Positions 1 through 7,265 of a DNA stretch of 11,124 nt are shown piece after piece. Origin of the DNA: a bacterium (GTDB taxonomy: Bacteria > Auribacterota > JABMQX01). The stretch is from NCBI GenBank assembly GCA_013203085.1, contig JABMQX010000146.1:1-11124 (forward strand). Reading direction: 5' to 3'. The notes under the pieces are model-generated. The model worked only from the letters and a program-made list of their open reading frames with translations, made no database searches and was not told the origin of the DNA. The position numbers and the translations under genes are program-made. The first letter of the stretch is position 1. Each line of letters starts with the position of its first letter.

Positions 1-332
1 ATGATGAACGAAATGAGCGTCTCCCAGGGGTCCTGCTGGAGGAGCCTCATTCCGCGAAATCTTTCCACAGTTTGATCGAGAAGGGCGTCTTTTGGAAAAG
101 AACCGATCGCCGCAGCGTAAGGTCCGTCCAGCCCGAGATACCTCCTCAACTTCCTCAGGGGGAAGTTTCGCGGAGCGGAGCAGTACAGGAGACGGTTTCC
201 TTTCTGTTCCAGTCGGAGGGCATGCCCGGAAACAACGCCGACGAACACCCGCCCCTCACTGTGCCATCTGAAAGATTGCCCGGAGGTGAGAGTGTGCTGG
301 AGGTTGAAGGAACCGGAACCGATTTGGAGCAA
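1..332 (-). CDS. 8-oxoguanine DNA glycosylase, OGG1 family (N-terminal part, runs off left edge)
   Basis: This is the N-terminal 110 codons of a base-excision-repair glycosylase that removes 8-oxoguanine from DNA. Reading the minus strand from a TTG at 332-330 gives a protein with the OGG N-domain motif TLTSGQSFRW near residues 14-23. It continues through a strand-rich region (GRVFVGVVSGHALRLEQ), then YLGLDGPYAAAIGSF, and ends with RFRGMRLLQQDPWETLISFI, the start of the helical domain in this family. The helix-hairpin-helix and the catalytic lysine and aspartate lie beyond the edge, so activity cannot be judged. No ATG is available. TTG is chosen because GGAAGG sits 6 nt upstream and it leaves about ten residues before FNLQHTL, as in relatives. 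A GTG at 350-348 is the alternative. The gene lies downstream of glnA on the same strand. The family call is confident; the start is less so. Confidence 0.85.
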   Translation of the reverse strand, partial: MLQIGSGSFNLQHTLTSGQSFRWHSEGRVFVGVVSGHALRLEQKGNRLLYCSAPRNFPLRKLRRYLGLDGPYAAAIGSFPKDALLDQTVERFRGMRLLQQDPWETLISFI

Positions 333-338
333 TCGTCG

Positions 339-344
339 CCTTCC
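339..344 (-). promoter_or_regulatory. Shine-Dalgarno GGAAGG supporting a TTG start
   Basis: GGAAGG on the minus strand ends 6 nt before the TTG at 332. The competing in-frame GTG at 350 has no purine-rich stretch in front of it. This decides the start of the glycosylase gene in favour of TTG. Confidence 0.55.
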
Positions 345-399
345 GTGCACGCGAAAGAGGTCTTGACGCTGGCTCGTTGTTGCGGATGCGGAATCCTCG

Positions 400-414
400 C
401 CTGAGGGGCTCAGG
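400..414. repeat. Inverted repeat CCTGAG / CTCAGG with 3-nt loop
   Basis: A perfect 6-bp stem with a GGG loop (CCC on the minus strand) lies between the glutamine synthetase stop and the glycosylase start. No T-tract follows on either strand, so it is not a clear intrinsic terminator. It may be an mRNA-processing or attenuation hairpin, or chance in GC-rich DNA. Confidence 0.35.
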
Positions 415-492
415 GGCTTGACTGTGAAGCGGCATCGGCGACGGCCGCCAGCAACGGCGCCGCGTTGTCGTCCTTCGGCGGAACTAACGGCC

Positions 493-508
493 CTGAGAAA
501 CGTCTCAG
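493..508 (-). repeat. Hairpin over the glutamine synthetase stop codon
   Basis: CTGAGA and TCTCAG form a perfect 6-bp stem around a 4-nt loop, and the TGA stop of the glutamine synthetase gene (507-505) lies inside it. Its arms share the CTGAG/CTCAG core with the hairpin at 400-414. There is no U-run, so at best it is a weak terminator or a 3'-end stabiliser. Confidence 0.35.
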
Positions 509-1836
509 AGGATGGAAAGGTACTCACGCAGCTCGTACTCGGTCACGTGGGCGGTGTACTTGTCCCACTCGATTCTCTTGTTCTCAAGGAATTTCTCGAA
601 GAGGTACTCTCCGAGGGTTTCCCGCAAAAGCTCGCTCTTTTCGGCGATCTGAATGGCTTCGTAGAGGTTTCCGGGGAGACATTCGATTCCGGCAGCTTCT
701 CGTTCCTTTTGGGTCATCTCAAACACGTTCTGCTGCATCTCCGGAGGGAAGGGGTATTTCTCCTTGATACCTTTTAGGCCTGCCATGAGCATTCCGGCGA
801 AGGCGAGATAGGGATTGCACGCGGAATCGGGGGAACGAAACTCGATTCTGGCGGCATCCTCCCTGCCGGGCTTGTATGCCGGGATGCGGATGAGGTCTGC
901 TCGACTCCTTCTCGCCCAGGTCAAATAGACTGGGGCCTCGTACCCGGGCGTGAGACGCTTGTACGAGTTGACCCACTGGTTGGTGAGAATTGTTATCTCA
1001 GGAGCGTGTTTGAGAAGGCCGGCTATATAGTGTTTGGCAATTTCGGAGAGATGGTATTCTTGCTCGGCGTCGAAGAAGGCGTTCGTCTCGCCGTGAAAGA
1101 GGGACTGGTGAGTGTGCATGCCGCTTCCGTTCTCGCCGTTGAGCGGTTTGGGCATGAAGGTAGCGTAAAGCCCTCGCTGGAGAGCCACCTCTTTTATGAG
1201 CAGGCGGCACGTCATCGTGGTATCGGCCATGGTCAGGGCGTCAGCGTAGCGGAGGTTTATCTCGTGCTGGCTGGGAGCAACCTCGTGGTGGCTCGCCTCG
1301 ACGGGGATTCCCATTTTTTCCAGCATAAGGATTGTGCTTCTCCGGAGGTCTTTGGCGCGGTCCAGTGGGGCGAGGTCGAAGTAGCCGCCGGGGTCGAGGA
1401 GCTGGATGTTGGGAGAGGAATCCTTGAAGTAGAAATACTCCAGTTCCGGCCCCACATAGAAAGTAAACCCCGTGTCTCCAGCCTTCTTGAGGGCCCTGCG
1501 AAGAACCCAGCGTGTATCACCTTTGCACGGCTCGCCGCCAGGCTCGAGGATGTCGCAGAACATGCGTCCCACTGCGCACTCATGCTCCGACCGCCAGGGG
1601 AGAATTTGAAATGTGCCCGGGTCCGGAACAGCAAGAACATCGCTTTCATCCACCCGGGCAAGGCTCTGAATGGAGGAACCGTCGAACCACTTCCCGTCGT
1701 TGAGAGCGGTGTCAAGCTCATCAATAGTTATGGCGAAACTTTTTAGAGAACCGAGCACATCGGTAAACCAGAGTTGAACGAACCTGACGTTGTTATCACT
1801 GGCAAGTTTCGCGACGTGCTCTTTTTTTGCGTCCAT
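505..1836 (-). CDS. glnA: Type I glutamine synthetase, alpha-like
   Basis: This enzyme condenses glutamate and ammonia with ATP to make glutamine in the cytoplasm and works as a dodecamer. The 443-residue length is typical of GSI-alpha. Visible motifs are FDGSSI (51-56), PELEYFYF, ASHHEVAPSQHEI with catalytic-site acids, the ATP-site signature KPLNGENGSGMHTHQS, NSYKRL followed by GYEAP, and RIEFRSPDSACNPYLAFAG. Arg61 after FDGSSI matches the arginine (Arg62 in Bacillus) that mediates glutamine feedback inhibition. The tyrosine adenylylation loop of GSI-beta is absent from the C-terminal region, so control by GlnE-type adenylylation is unlikely. The frame is open to 1899, but the ATG at 1836 is chosen because AAAGG lies 8 nt upstream and the protein then begins like relatives. 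It is transcribed divergently from tilS. The symbol glnA is by family; paralogous GS-like proteins exist. Confidence 0.95.
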   Translation of the reverse strand: MDAKKEHVAKLASDNNVRFVQLWFTDVLGSLKSFAITIDELDTALNDGKWFDGSSIQSLARVDESDVLAVPDPGTFQILPWRSEHECAVGRMFCDILEPGGEPCKGDTRWVLRRALKKAGDTGFTFYVGPELEYFYFKDSSPNIQLLDPGGYFDLAPLDRAKDLRRSTILMLEKMGIPVEASHHEVAPSQHEINLRYADALTMADTTMTCRLLIKEVALQRGLYATFMPKPLNGENGSGMHTHQSLFHGETNAFFDAEQEYHLSEIAKHYIAGLLKHAPEITILTNQWVNSYKRLTPGYEAPVYLTWARRSRADLIRIPAYKPGREDAARIEFRSPDSACNPYLAFAGMLMAGLKGIKEKYPFPPEMQQNVFEMTQKEREAAGIECLPGNLYEAIQIAEKSELLRETLGEYLFEKFLENKRIEWDKYTAHVTEYELREYLSIL

Positions 1837-1908
1837 ATCGTTTACCTTTATATTCTCCGTGTGAGGGCAAGAGACCCGCTTTCGCCGAAGGCGATACACA
1901 TAGCATAT

Positions 1909-1937
1909 ACTATAATCATAAATTGACGGCTTGACAA
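1909..1937 (-). promoter_or_regulatory. sigma70-like promoter for glutamine synthetase gene
   Basis: On the minus strand, TTGTCA (1937-1932) and TATAGT (1914-1909) are separated by 17 nt, each one mismatch from consensus. Transcription would start near 1903, giving a leader of about 65 nt before the ATG at 1836. Its -35 element occupies the same bases as the -35 of the tilS promoter on the other strand. Confidence 0.6.
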
Positions 1938-1958
1938 GTCTCCCGAAAGAAATATTGT
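1931..1958 (+). promoter_or_regulatory. sigma70-like promoter for tilS
   Basis: A perfect TTGACA (1931-1936) is followed after 16 nt by TATTGT (1953-1958), which matches 4 of 6 consensus bases. The expected start point is about 1964-1967, at or on the tilS ATG at 1965, which would give a leaderless or nearly leaderless mRNA. A second TTGAC lies at 1923-1927, 8 nt upstream. Confidence 0.5.
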
Positions 1959-1964
1959 TGAGAT

Positions 1965-3416
1965 ATGCTCAATAAGATGCTCGCGACTATAAAAGAAAAC
2001 GAGCTTATCTCGCCCGGGGACTCGCTCATGGTGGCGTTGTCGGGGGGGGGCGATTCAGTGGCGTTATTCCACGGGCTGCTGCGGCTGAAGGATCGTCTTT
2101 CCTTTTCCCTGTACGCTGCGCATCTGAATCACAAACTCCGCGGACGGGACAGTGACGAAGACGAGACGTTTGTGAAAGACCTGGCGGAGAGATTTGGAGT
2201 GGCGTTGATCGTGGAATCACAGGACGTGAAGGGAGCACGGAGGAAACGCGGCGGTTCTATGGAGGAAATAGCAAGAGAGCTTCGTTACGCCTTTTTGAGA
2301 AGAGCGGCGGGGAAGCTCGGCGCCAAAAAGATAGCTCTGGGGCACAACTTGGATGACAACGCCGAGACGGTCCTAATGAACCTGATCAGGGGCGCCGGGT
2401 TGAAAGGGCTATCCGGCATTCCGCTGTCCCGAAAGGATGGAGAATTCCTCGTTATTCGCCCTCTGCTCGGGGTGACGAGGAGTGAGATTATGGCGTATCT
2501 GAAAAGGGAACAGCTTAGGTCCCGCCAGGACCTCTCTAACCTTGACACGTCGTTGACTCGCAACAAGATTCGGCACGAGCTTCTTCCGCTGCTGGCGAAG
2601 GAGTACAATCCAAAGATCGAGAGGGTTTTGGCGGAGACAGCCCGCAATCTTCGAGATGCCGAGGAGAGTGTATCCGCCGCTATAACCGAGCTCGAAAAGA
2701 AATGCGTCCGATTCAGTCCCGGAAGATTGTCAGTCAATATCAATCGGCTCAAGCCCCATGCCTTGGGGTTGTGGCGAGAACTTCTCCGAAGAGTGTTGCG
2801 GGAACGGCTCGGTGTCAGCGTCGAGCGGCGAAGGTTGGAACGAATCTGCCAGTTGGCCGTGGGAACTCGTACCGAAAGCGTCGGCTTGGGAAAAGGACTG
2901 GTCGCTTGCCGCCAATATGACGAGCTTCTGTTTTTTCAGGAAGGGAGATTGGAGCTCGGTGCTTTCGAGAAGGAGTTACGAGTCCCGTGCAAAGTTTTCA
3001 TCGGAGAACTGGGGGTCGAGATTTCGGCCAGCTTCGTACAGAGGAAAGAGGTGAGCCTCCGGCGGGAGCCGCACCAGACCCTCGGAGAAATCTGGCGGAT
3101 GGTCAATCGGGGAGAAAGCCAAAGTTTCGAGCACTTTTTCGACGCTTCGGCGATTAGTGGGCGTACTATTTTGGTCAGAACTCGGAGGGAAGGGGATATG
3201 TTTCAACCCCTCGGAATGAGAGGGAAAAGGAAAGTGAAGGAATTGCTGATAGATCAGAAGGTCCCGATAACGTTAAGGGATAAAGTCCCGATTTTCTGCT
3301 CCGGCGGTGAGATCATGTGGATTGTGGGCTACAGGGGGGCACGGAAGTTTGCGGTCAAGAAATCTACCGAGAGGGTCTTGCGGCTGGCAGTAAAAGTTTT
3401 GCATTGCGAGAAGTAG
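1965..3416 (+). CDS. tilS: tRNA(Ile)-lysidine synthase
   Basis: TilS attaches lysine to the wobble cytidine of the CAU anticodon of tRNA-Ile, using ATP, so that the tRNA reads AUA. The 483-residue protein has the N-type PP-loop ALSGGGDSVAL (residues 24-34) for ATP binding. It then has GHNLDDNAETVLMNLIRGAGLKGLSGIP and the RPLL...RNKIRHELLPLL segment typical of the catalytic domain. A middle substrate-binding region follows, and a C-terminal TilS_C domain (about residues 400-475) contains GDMFQPLGMRGKRKVKELLID and the VGYRGARKF segment. The ATG at 1965 has no clear Shine-Dalgarno sequence, in keeping with the predicted leaderless start; Met5 at 1977 is the alternative. Its 3' end carries the -35 box of the promoter of the downstream RNA. 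It heads the tilS-ftsH-folP block, an order seen in many bacteria. Confidence 0.95.
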   Translation: MLNKMLATIKENELISPGDSLMVALSGGGDSVALFHGLLRLKDRLSFSLYAAHLNHKLRGRDSDEDETFVKDLAERFGVALIVESQDVKGARRKRGGSMEEIARELRYAFLRRAAGKLGAKKIALGHNLDDNAETVLMNLIRGAGLKGLSGIPLSRKDGEFLVIRPLLGVTRSEIMAYLKREQLRSRQDLSNLDTSLTRNKIRHELLPLLAKEYNPKIERVLAETARNLRDAEESVSAAITELEKKCVRFSPGRLSVNINRLKPHALGLWRELLRRVLRERLGVSVERRRLERICQLAVGTRTESVGLGKGLVACRQYDELLFFQEGRLELGAFEKELRVPCKVFIGELGVEISASFVQRKEVSLRREPHQTLGEIWRMVNRGESQSFEHFFDASAISGRTILVRTRREGDMFQPLGMRGKRKVKELLIDQKVPITLRDKVPIFCSGGEIMWIVGYRGARKFAVKKSTERVLRLAVKVLHCEK

Positions 3417-3433
3417 GCATTGTCTTATATAAT
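3404..3433 (+). promoter_or_regulatory. Promoter at the tilS stop, driving the 6S-like RNA
   Basis: TTGCGA (3404-3409, inside the last tilS codons) and a perfect TATAAT (3428-3433) are spaced by 18 nt. The expected start is near 3440. The surrounding stretch TTATATAATATAT is strikingly AT-rich compared with the flanks. The promoter may also feed ftsH by read-through. Confidence 0.6.
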
Positions 3434-3439
3434 ATATGG

Positions 3440-3620
3440 TGTGGTGGAACGCCCGACGGTGAGCCGACCTGCTGCGACCATGTGACGTCTGGGGCGCACT
3501 TCCGGCAAAGGGCAATCCGGTGGGGCGGTGCTGGTGAGCGCTTCCGGTGGCCGTCTGCTCCTCTCCGAGAAGCGTGTAATCGTCCGGACAGAATGAAACG
3601 GCTTTTTCGCCGCGGACGCT
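3440..3620 (+). ncRNA. ssrS: Probable 6S RNA
   Basis: 6S RNA mimics an open promoter and sequesters housekeeping RNA polymerase. Three things support it here. First, it has its own promoter and a length of about 180 nt. Second, blocks shared with the E. coli 6S sequence (as recalled) occur in the same order: TGAGCCGA (3460-3467), ACCA, GGCGC, TGGTGAGC (3532-3539) and TCCGAGAAGC (3564-3573). Third, hand folding gives the 6S shape. An irregular closing stem pairs 3450-3466 with 3599-3618, ending in AGCCG/CGGCT. An open central region lies at 3467-3486 opposite 3590-3598. An arm starts with GTCTGG/CCGGAC (3487-3492 with 3584-3589). A 10-bp hairpin with one bulge pairs 3538-3547 with 3565-3575. 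An extra hairpin (GCAC/GTGC with CCGG/CCGG, 3496-3531) is not in the E. coli form. Its ends are estimated. It could instead be an ftsH leader. Confidence 0.6.
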
Positions 3621-3632
3621 AACGTACGTGCC

Positions 3633-3638
3633 GAGGAA
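3633..3638 (+). promoter_or_regulatory. Shine-Dalgarno GAGGAA for ftsH
   Basis: GAGGAA lies 10 nt before the ATG at 3649. The upstream in-frame GTG at 3628 would place this purine tract inside the gene and has no ribosome-binding site of its own, so the ATG is preferred. Confidence 0.55.
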
Positions 3639-3648
3639 TACTGGCAAA

Positions 3649-5682
3649 ATGAGCGACTCAAAAAAGGAAACAAAACCGCCGCGGCCAAGGATCCCCAGGA
3701 AGTCAATTATCATCTGGGTGTTCCTGGGCATTATGGTAGTGGTTGCTGCGCAGTTGCGCTATTCGGGCGTGAGCTCGGTTTACAGACTTCGGGATATTGA
3801 GGAACTAAGGGAAGACATCGAGAAGGGAAACATTCAGAAAGCAATACACAAGGGAGACAGACTCAAGGGGGAGTACAAGCCCCCCGGGGTGTATAAGCTT
3901 AACAAGAAAGGGGAACGGGTACAGTACGAGGAGTTTGTAATTTATATCCCACCGAACGCGAAGGAGCTAAACGAACTTCTCACCCAAATCCCGGGATACA
4001 CCTGGTCGCCATCAAGCACCCTCCTGAGCCAGATTCTTACGGGGTTGATTCCCGTGATCATCTTCATCGGGCTGATATGGTTTCTGATCTCGCGCCAGGT
4101 CAAGAGCGCGGGGGGCGGGGCCATGAGCTTTGCAAAGAGCAAGGCGAAACTCCTCTCCAAGGACAGCCACAAAATCACATTCGCCGACGTGGCTGGAGTG
4201 GACGAGGCGAAGGAGGAACTCCAGGAGATTATCGAGTTCCTGAAAGACCCAAAGAGGTTCCAAAGACTCGGCGGCAGGATTCCGAAGGGTGTTCTGTTAG
4301 TGGGTCCCCCGGGAACCGGCAAGACGCTTCTTGCGAAGTCGGCAGCGGGGGAAGCCAACGCGCCGTTTTTCACCATCAGCGGCTCGGATTTCGTGGAGAT
4401 GTTCGTGGGTGTTGGGGCGGCCCGCGTCCGGGACATGTTCGAGCAGGCCAAGAAGAACGCCCCGTGCATCATCTTCATGGATGAGATAGACGCCGTGGGC
4501 AGGTATCGTGGCGCGGGGATAGGGGGAGGCCACGACGAGCGGGAGCAGACGCTCAACCAGCTTCTCGCTGAAATGGACGGTTTCGACACGCAGGAAGGGG
4601 TCATACTGATGGCGGCGACGAACAGGCCGGATGTGCTCGATCCCGCCTTATTGCGCTCGGGGCGGTTCGATCGGCAAATCGTCATTGACCTGCCCGACTT
4701 GGTTGGAAGAGAAGAGATCCTCAAGCTTCATGCGAAAAAGATCAAGCTGGACCCATCGGTTGAGCTGAAGAGGATTGCCAGAGGGACACCCGGCTTTTCC
4801 GGCGCAGACCTGGCGAACCTGATCAACGAGGCTGCCCTTCTGGCGGCGAGACTTGACAAGGAGACTGTTACCCTGGAGGATCTCGAGGAGTCGCGGGACA
4901 AGGTCCGCTGGGGCAGGGAACGCCGAAGCCGCTCCCTGAGCGAGGATGAGAGAAAGGTTACGGCGTATCACGAGGGGGGGCATGCCCTCGTCCTGGACAG
5001 GCTCGAAGAAACAGAACCCCTTCACAAGGTGACTATTGTTCCCCGTGGCGTCGCTTTCCTCGGGGCAACAATGCAGCTCCCCGAAAAGGATAAGTACCTG
5101 CACCGCAAGAAGGAGTTGCTGGGGCAGATTACTGGCTTGCTTGCCGGACGTGCCGCCGAAGAATTGATGTTCGATGACGTCACCTCGGGGGCAAGCTCCG
5201 ATTTCAGGCAGGCGACGAAGATTGCCCGCGCTATGGTCTGCGACTTAGGGATGAGCGAGAAAATGGGAACAATGACCTTCGGCGAGAGGGAAGAGATGAT
5301 CTTTCTCGGCAAGGAGATAGCCCGACACTCGGAGTTCAGCGAAGCTACGGCGATACAGATAGATGGGGAAGTTCGTTCCATCATTGATCAGTGCCACAAA
5401 AGAGCAAAAAGCATACTTCTCGAGTACAAAGACAAGCTGGTGGCCATAGGGGAGGCTCTGCTGGAATACGAGGTCTTGGAAGGAAAAGAGATCACCGAAA
5501 TAATCGAGGGAACCTGGCAACCTCGTCCCCGGAAGGCAGCCAAGGCCCCTTCTCAAGGGGGGAAAGAAGGGGTTCCCGAGGAAGCGAAGAAACCGGCTGG
5601 GTTGAAGACACCCAGAAGGCGAGCCGAGGACAGAAGGGCTGATGTACCGGCTGCGGGTATTGTCCCTGAAAAACCGGAATAA
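3649..5682 (+). CDS. ftsH: ATP-dependent zinc metalloprotease FtsH
   Basis: FtsH is a hexameric, membrane-anchored AAA+ protease that degrades misassembled membrane proteins and some short-lived regulators. The 677-residue form has TM1 at about 19-35 (IIIWVFLGIMVVVAA), an extracytoplasmic region, and TM2 at about 130-149. Next come Walker A GPPGTGKT (219-226), the pore segment FVEMFVGVGA, Walker B with D278-E279, and the second region of homology TNRPDVLDPALLRSGRFD. The zinc motif HEGGH is at 441-445, with the third ligand probably Asp518 in SGASSDFRQAT. The usual motif is HEAGH; the alanine-to-glycine change leaves all ligands and the catalytic Glu442 intact. The last 50 or so residues are a Lys/Pro/Arg-rich tail of low complexity, partly encoded in the overlap with folP. 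Start chosen at ATG 3649 rather than GTG 3628 on ribosome-site grounds. Confidence 0.97.
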   Translation: MSDSKKETKPPRPRIPRKSIIIWVFLGIMVVVAAQLRYSGVSSVYRLRDIEELREDIEKGNIQKAIHKGDRLKGEYKPPGVYKLNKKGERVQYEEFVIYIPPNAKELNELLTQIPGYTWSPSSTLLSQILTGLIPVIIFIGLIWFLISRQVKSAGGGAMSFAKSKAKLLSKDSHKITFADVAGVDEAKEELQEIIEFLKDPKRFQRLGGRIPKGVLLVGPPGTGKTLLAKSAAGEANAPFFTISGSDFVEMFVGVGAARVRDMFEQAKKNAPCIIFMDEIDAVGRYRGAGIGGGHDEREQTLNQLLAEMDGFDTQEGVILMAATNRPDVLDPALLRSGRFDRQIVIDLPDLVGREEILKLHAKKIKLDPSVELKRIARGTPGFSGADLANLINEAALLAARLDKETVTLEDLEESRDKVRWGRERRSRSLSEDERKVTAYHEGGHALVLDRLEETEPLHKVTIVPRGVAFLGATMQLPEKDKYLHRKKELLGQITGLLAGRAAEELMFDDVTSGASSDFRQATKIARAMVCDLGMSEKMGTMTFGEREEMIFLGKEIARHSEFSEATAIQIDGEVRSIIDQCHKRAKSILLEYKDKLVAIGEALLEYEVLEGKEITEIIEGTWQPRPRKAAKAPSQGGKEGVPEEAKKPAGLKTPRRRAEDRRADVPAAGIVPEKPE

Positions 5683-6868
5683 TATCGCCCACGAGCTGGC
5701 AAAGATCGGCGTGGATCCCGGAGGGATAGAGAAAATGACACCCAAGGGGATCCTCCGTCTGATTAAGATTGACGGCATCACTTCGCCTGCTGCGCACATC
5801 CTCAAGCAGGCGATGCTTTCCATCGGTGGCGATGTGGGGGTTTCCTATGGCAGCCTCACCATGCGGGACGCCACCACAGACGTGCTTGTCATTGGCACGG
5901 AGAGCCACTACCGCAGACTTGTAGAGAACCTCAAGGCACAACCCCTGGACCTCAGGGAAATCTCCGATCGGATAGAAAAAGCTCTGTCATCTTTCGCCGG
6001 GACGCGTTTTCATATCGGCTGCGGCGAGCATACTTTGGAGATAGGAGAACGCACACTCCTCATGGGCGTCGTGAATATCACCCCCGATTCTTTTTCGGAT
6101 GGCGGGGATTGTCTTGAGGCGGAAAAAGCTGCCGAGAGATGCTTTCAGCTTGTCGAGGACGGGGCGGACATCGTTGATGTGGGCGGCGAGTCGAGCCGCC
6201 CCGGGGCGGAGCCGGCCAGCGAAGAAGAGGAGTTGCGGAGAGTGATGCCTGTGTTGGAGAAGATTTCCGGCAAGATCGAAGCCCCAGTCTCTATAGATAC
6301 CGTCAAGCCGCGTGTTGCCGAGGAGGCTCTCTCGGCGGGAGCGACCATCGTGAACGACATCACGGGTCTGCAAAACGGGAAGATGGCATCCGTTATCGCG
6401 GAACACGGCGCCGCTGTCGTTGTTATGCACATGAAGGGCACGCCCCGAACGATGCAAGACAATCCCCATTACGACGACCTGATGGGCGAGATCATCGAAT
6501 TCTTAGAGGAGCGGGTTCGCTTTGGAATTGCCAACGGTGTGGATGAGGAAAGAATCCTCGTGGACCCCGGTATCGGCTTCGGCAAGACGGCTGAGGATAA
6601 CTATCGAATCATAGACCGCCTTGAGGAGCTTCGTTGCCTCGGGCGGCCGATCGTTGTGGGACCTTCCAGAAAATCGTTCATCGGAAAGGTCCTCAAAGCT
6701 GCTCCTCGGGGGCGGGTTTTCGGGACAGCAGCGGCTGTAACGTGGTGCATCGCCAACGGCGCGGACATTGTTCGCGTGCACGATGTGAAAGAGATGAAAG
6801 AAGTTGCGGCTGTGGCGGAAGAATTCATGGCCGTGCGGAGGGAGGGAACTGACGAATCGCTTCGGTAG
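5642..6868 (+). CDS. folP: Dihydropteroate synthase with N-terminal extension
   Basis: FolP joins p-aminobenzoate to the pterin pyrophosphate to make 7,8-dihydropteroate in folate synthesis and is the sulfonamide target. The TIM-barrel domain begins at about residue 129. It shows MGVVNITPDSFSDGG (141-155), GGESSRPGA (181-189, pyrophosphate/pABA loop), VSIDT (217-221), VNDITG, VVMHMKGTP, VDPGIGFGKT (308-316), GPSRKSFIG (340-348) and RVHD (378-381). At 408 residues it is about 120 longer than the common form. The extra part (1-128) starts MYRLRVLSLKN and reads as a separate alpha/beta domain (IGVDPGGIEKMTPKG, then ILKQAMLSIGGDVGVS). I recall similar extended FolP proteins in some other bacteria. 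The ATG at 5642 overlaps ftsH by 41 nt and is preceded by AGAAGG, pointing to coupled translation. Confidence 0.95.
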   Translation: MYRLRVLSLKNRNNIAHELAKIGVDPGGIEKMTPKGILRLIKIDGITSPAAHILKQAMLSIGGDVGVSYGSLTMRDATTDVLVIGTESHYRRLVENLKAQPLDLREISDRIEKALSSFAGTRFHIGCGEHTLEIGERTLLMGVVNITPDSFSDGGDCLEAEKAAERCFQLVEDGADIVDVGGESSRPGAEPASEEEELRRVMPVLEKISGKIEAPVSIDTVKPRVAEEALSAGATIVNDITGLQNGKMASVIAEHGAAVVVMHMKGTPRTMQDNPHYDDLMGEIIEFLEERVRFGIANGVDEERILVDPGIGFGKTAEDNYRIIDRLEELRCLGRPIVVGPSRKSFIGKVLKAAPRGRVFGTAAAVTWCIANGADIVRVHDVKEMKEVAAVAEEFMAVRREGTDESLR

Positions 6869-6928
6869 TTCGGAACGGCACTGAGTAACAGCGGGCACCG
6901 CCACGGAACCGAAATAGTTACCTTTTTT
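6864..6928 (+). terminator. Intrinsic terminator-like hairpin closing the ftsH-folP operon
   Basis: GGTA (6864-6867) pairs with TACC (6919-6922), and TTCGG (6869-6873) with CCGAA (6909-6913). GGC/GCC (6877-6879 with 6900-6902) can extend the stem inward. A T6 run (6923-6928) follows the stem base directly. The folP TAG stop (6866-6868) is inside the 5' arm. The stem has internal loops and is long for a terminator, so strength is uncertain. Confidence 0.5.
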
Positions 6929-6965
6929 GCGTCGAAGCTATTGCATTTCTGTTTTCTTGCTGGTA

Positions 6966-6974
6966 TGGTATAAG
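6966..6974 (+). promoter_or_regulatory. Possible extended -10 element
   Basis: TGGTATAAG matches the extended -10 pattern TGnTATAAT with one mismatch. No good -35 is at the right distance (TTGCAT at 6941 is too far). If active it would transcribe into the gene-poor stretch and its candidate RNA fold. Confidence 0.25.
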
Positions 6975-7265
6975 ACGAACGCTTTCTTGACTCTCGAGCG
7001 GAAATGGCGAAGCGGAGCTCACGGCCTTCTTTTTCGCGACAAGGGTCATGGAGCTTTTGACTTTCTACCGGATGGTTCTGCGGCTATTCCGGGTTACGCC
7101 AATTGCCATGTGGTTCTCGCCGGAGAAATCCAACGTGAGAGTGTGGAGTTGTTCTAACGTTCTCAGCAATCTCTCTCCTTCTCAGATGACGGCTTGCGCC
7201 GGGACCGTCGCGACGAAACGCGGCGTTCAGACCACCCAACCAGCACTTTTTCTTTCATCTGACCT

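Noticed and set aside
72..777. Plus-strand frames at 72-404 and 418-777
   Set aside because: They lie opposite the OGG1-family glycosylase (72-332) and the 3' end of glutamine synthetase; the first has no domain and the second mirrors the synthetase C-terminus.
1006..1746. A 246-codon plus-strand frame opposite glutamine synthetase
   Set aside because: The minus strand carries all glutamine synthetase signature motifs here; the plus frame is a GC-rich shadow with no recognisable domain.
3440..3620. Alternative readings of the tilS-ftsH gap as RNase P RNA, SRP RNA, tmRNA or a T-box
   Set aside because: It is too short for RNase P RNA or tmRNA, lacks the SRP apical loop and the T-box core, and fits the 6S blocks better.
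3628..3648. A GTG start for FtsH seven codons upstream
   Set aside because: It has no ribosome site, and GAGGAA at 3633-3638 serves the ATG at 3649.
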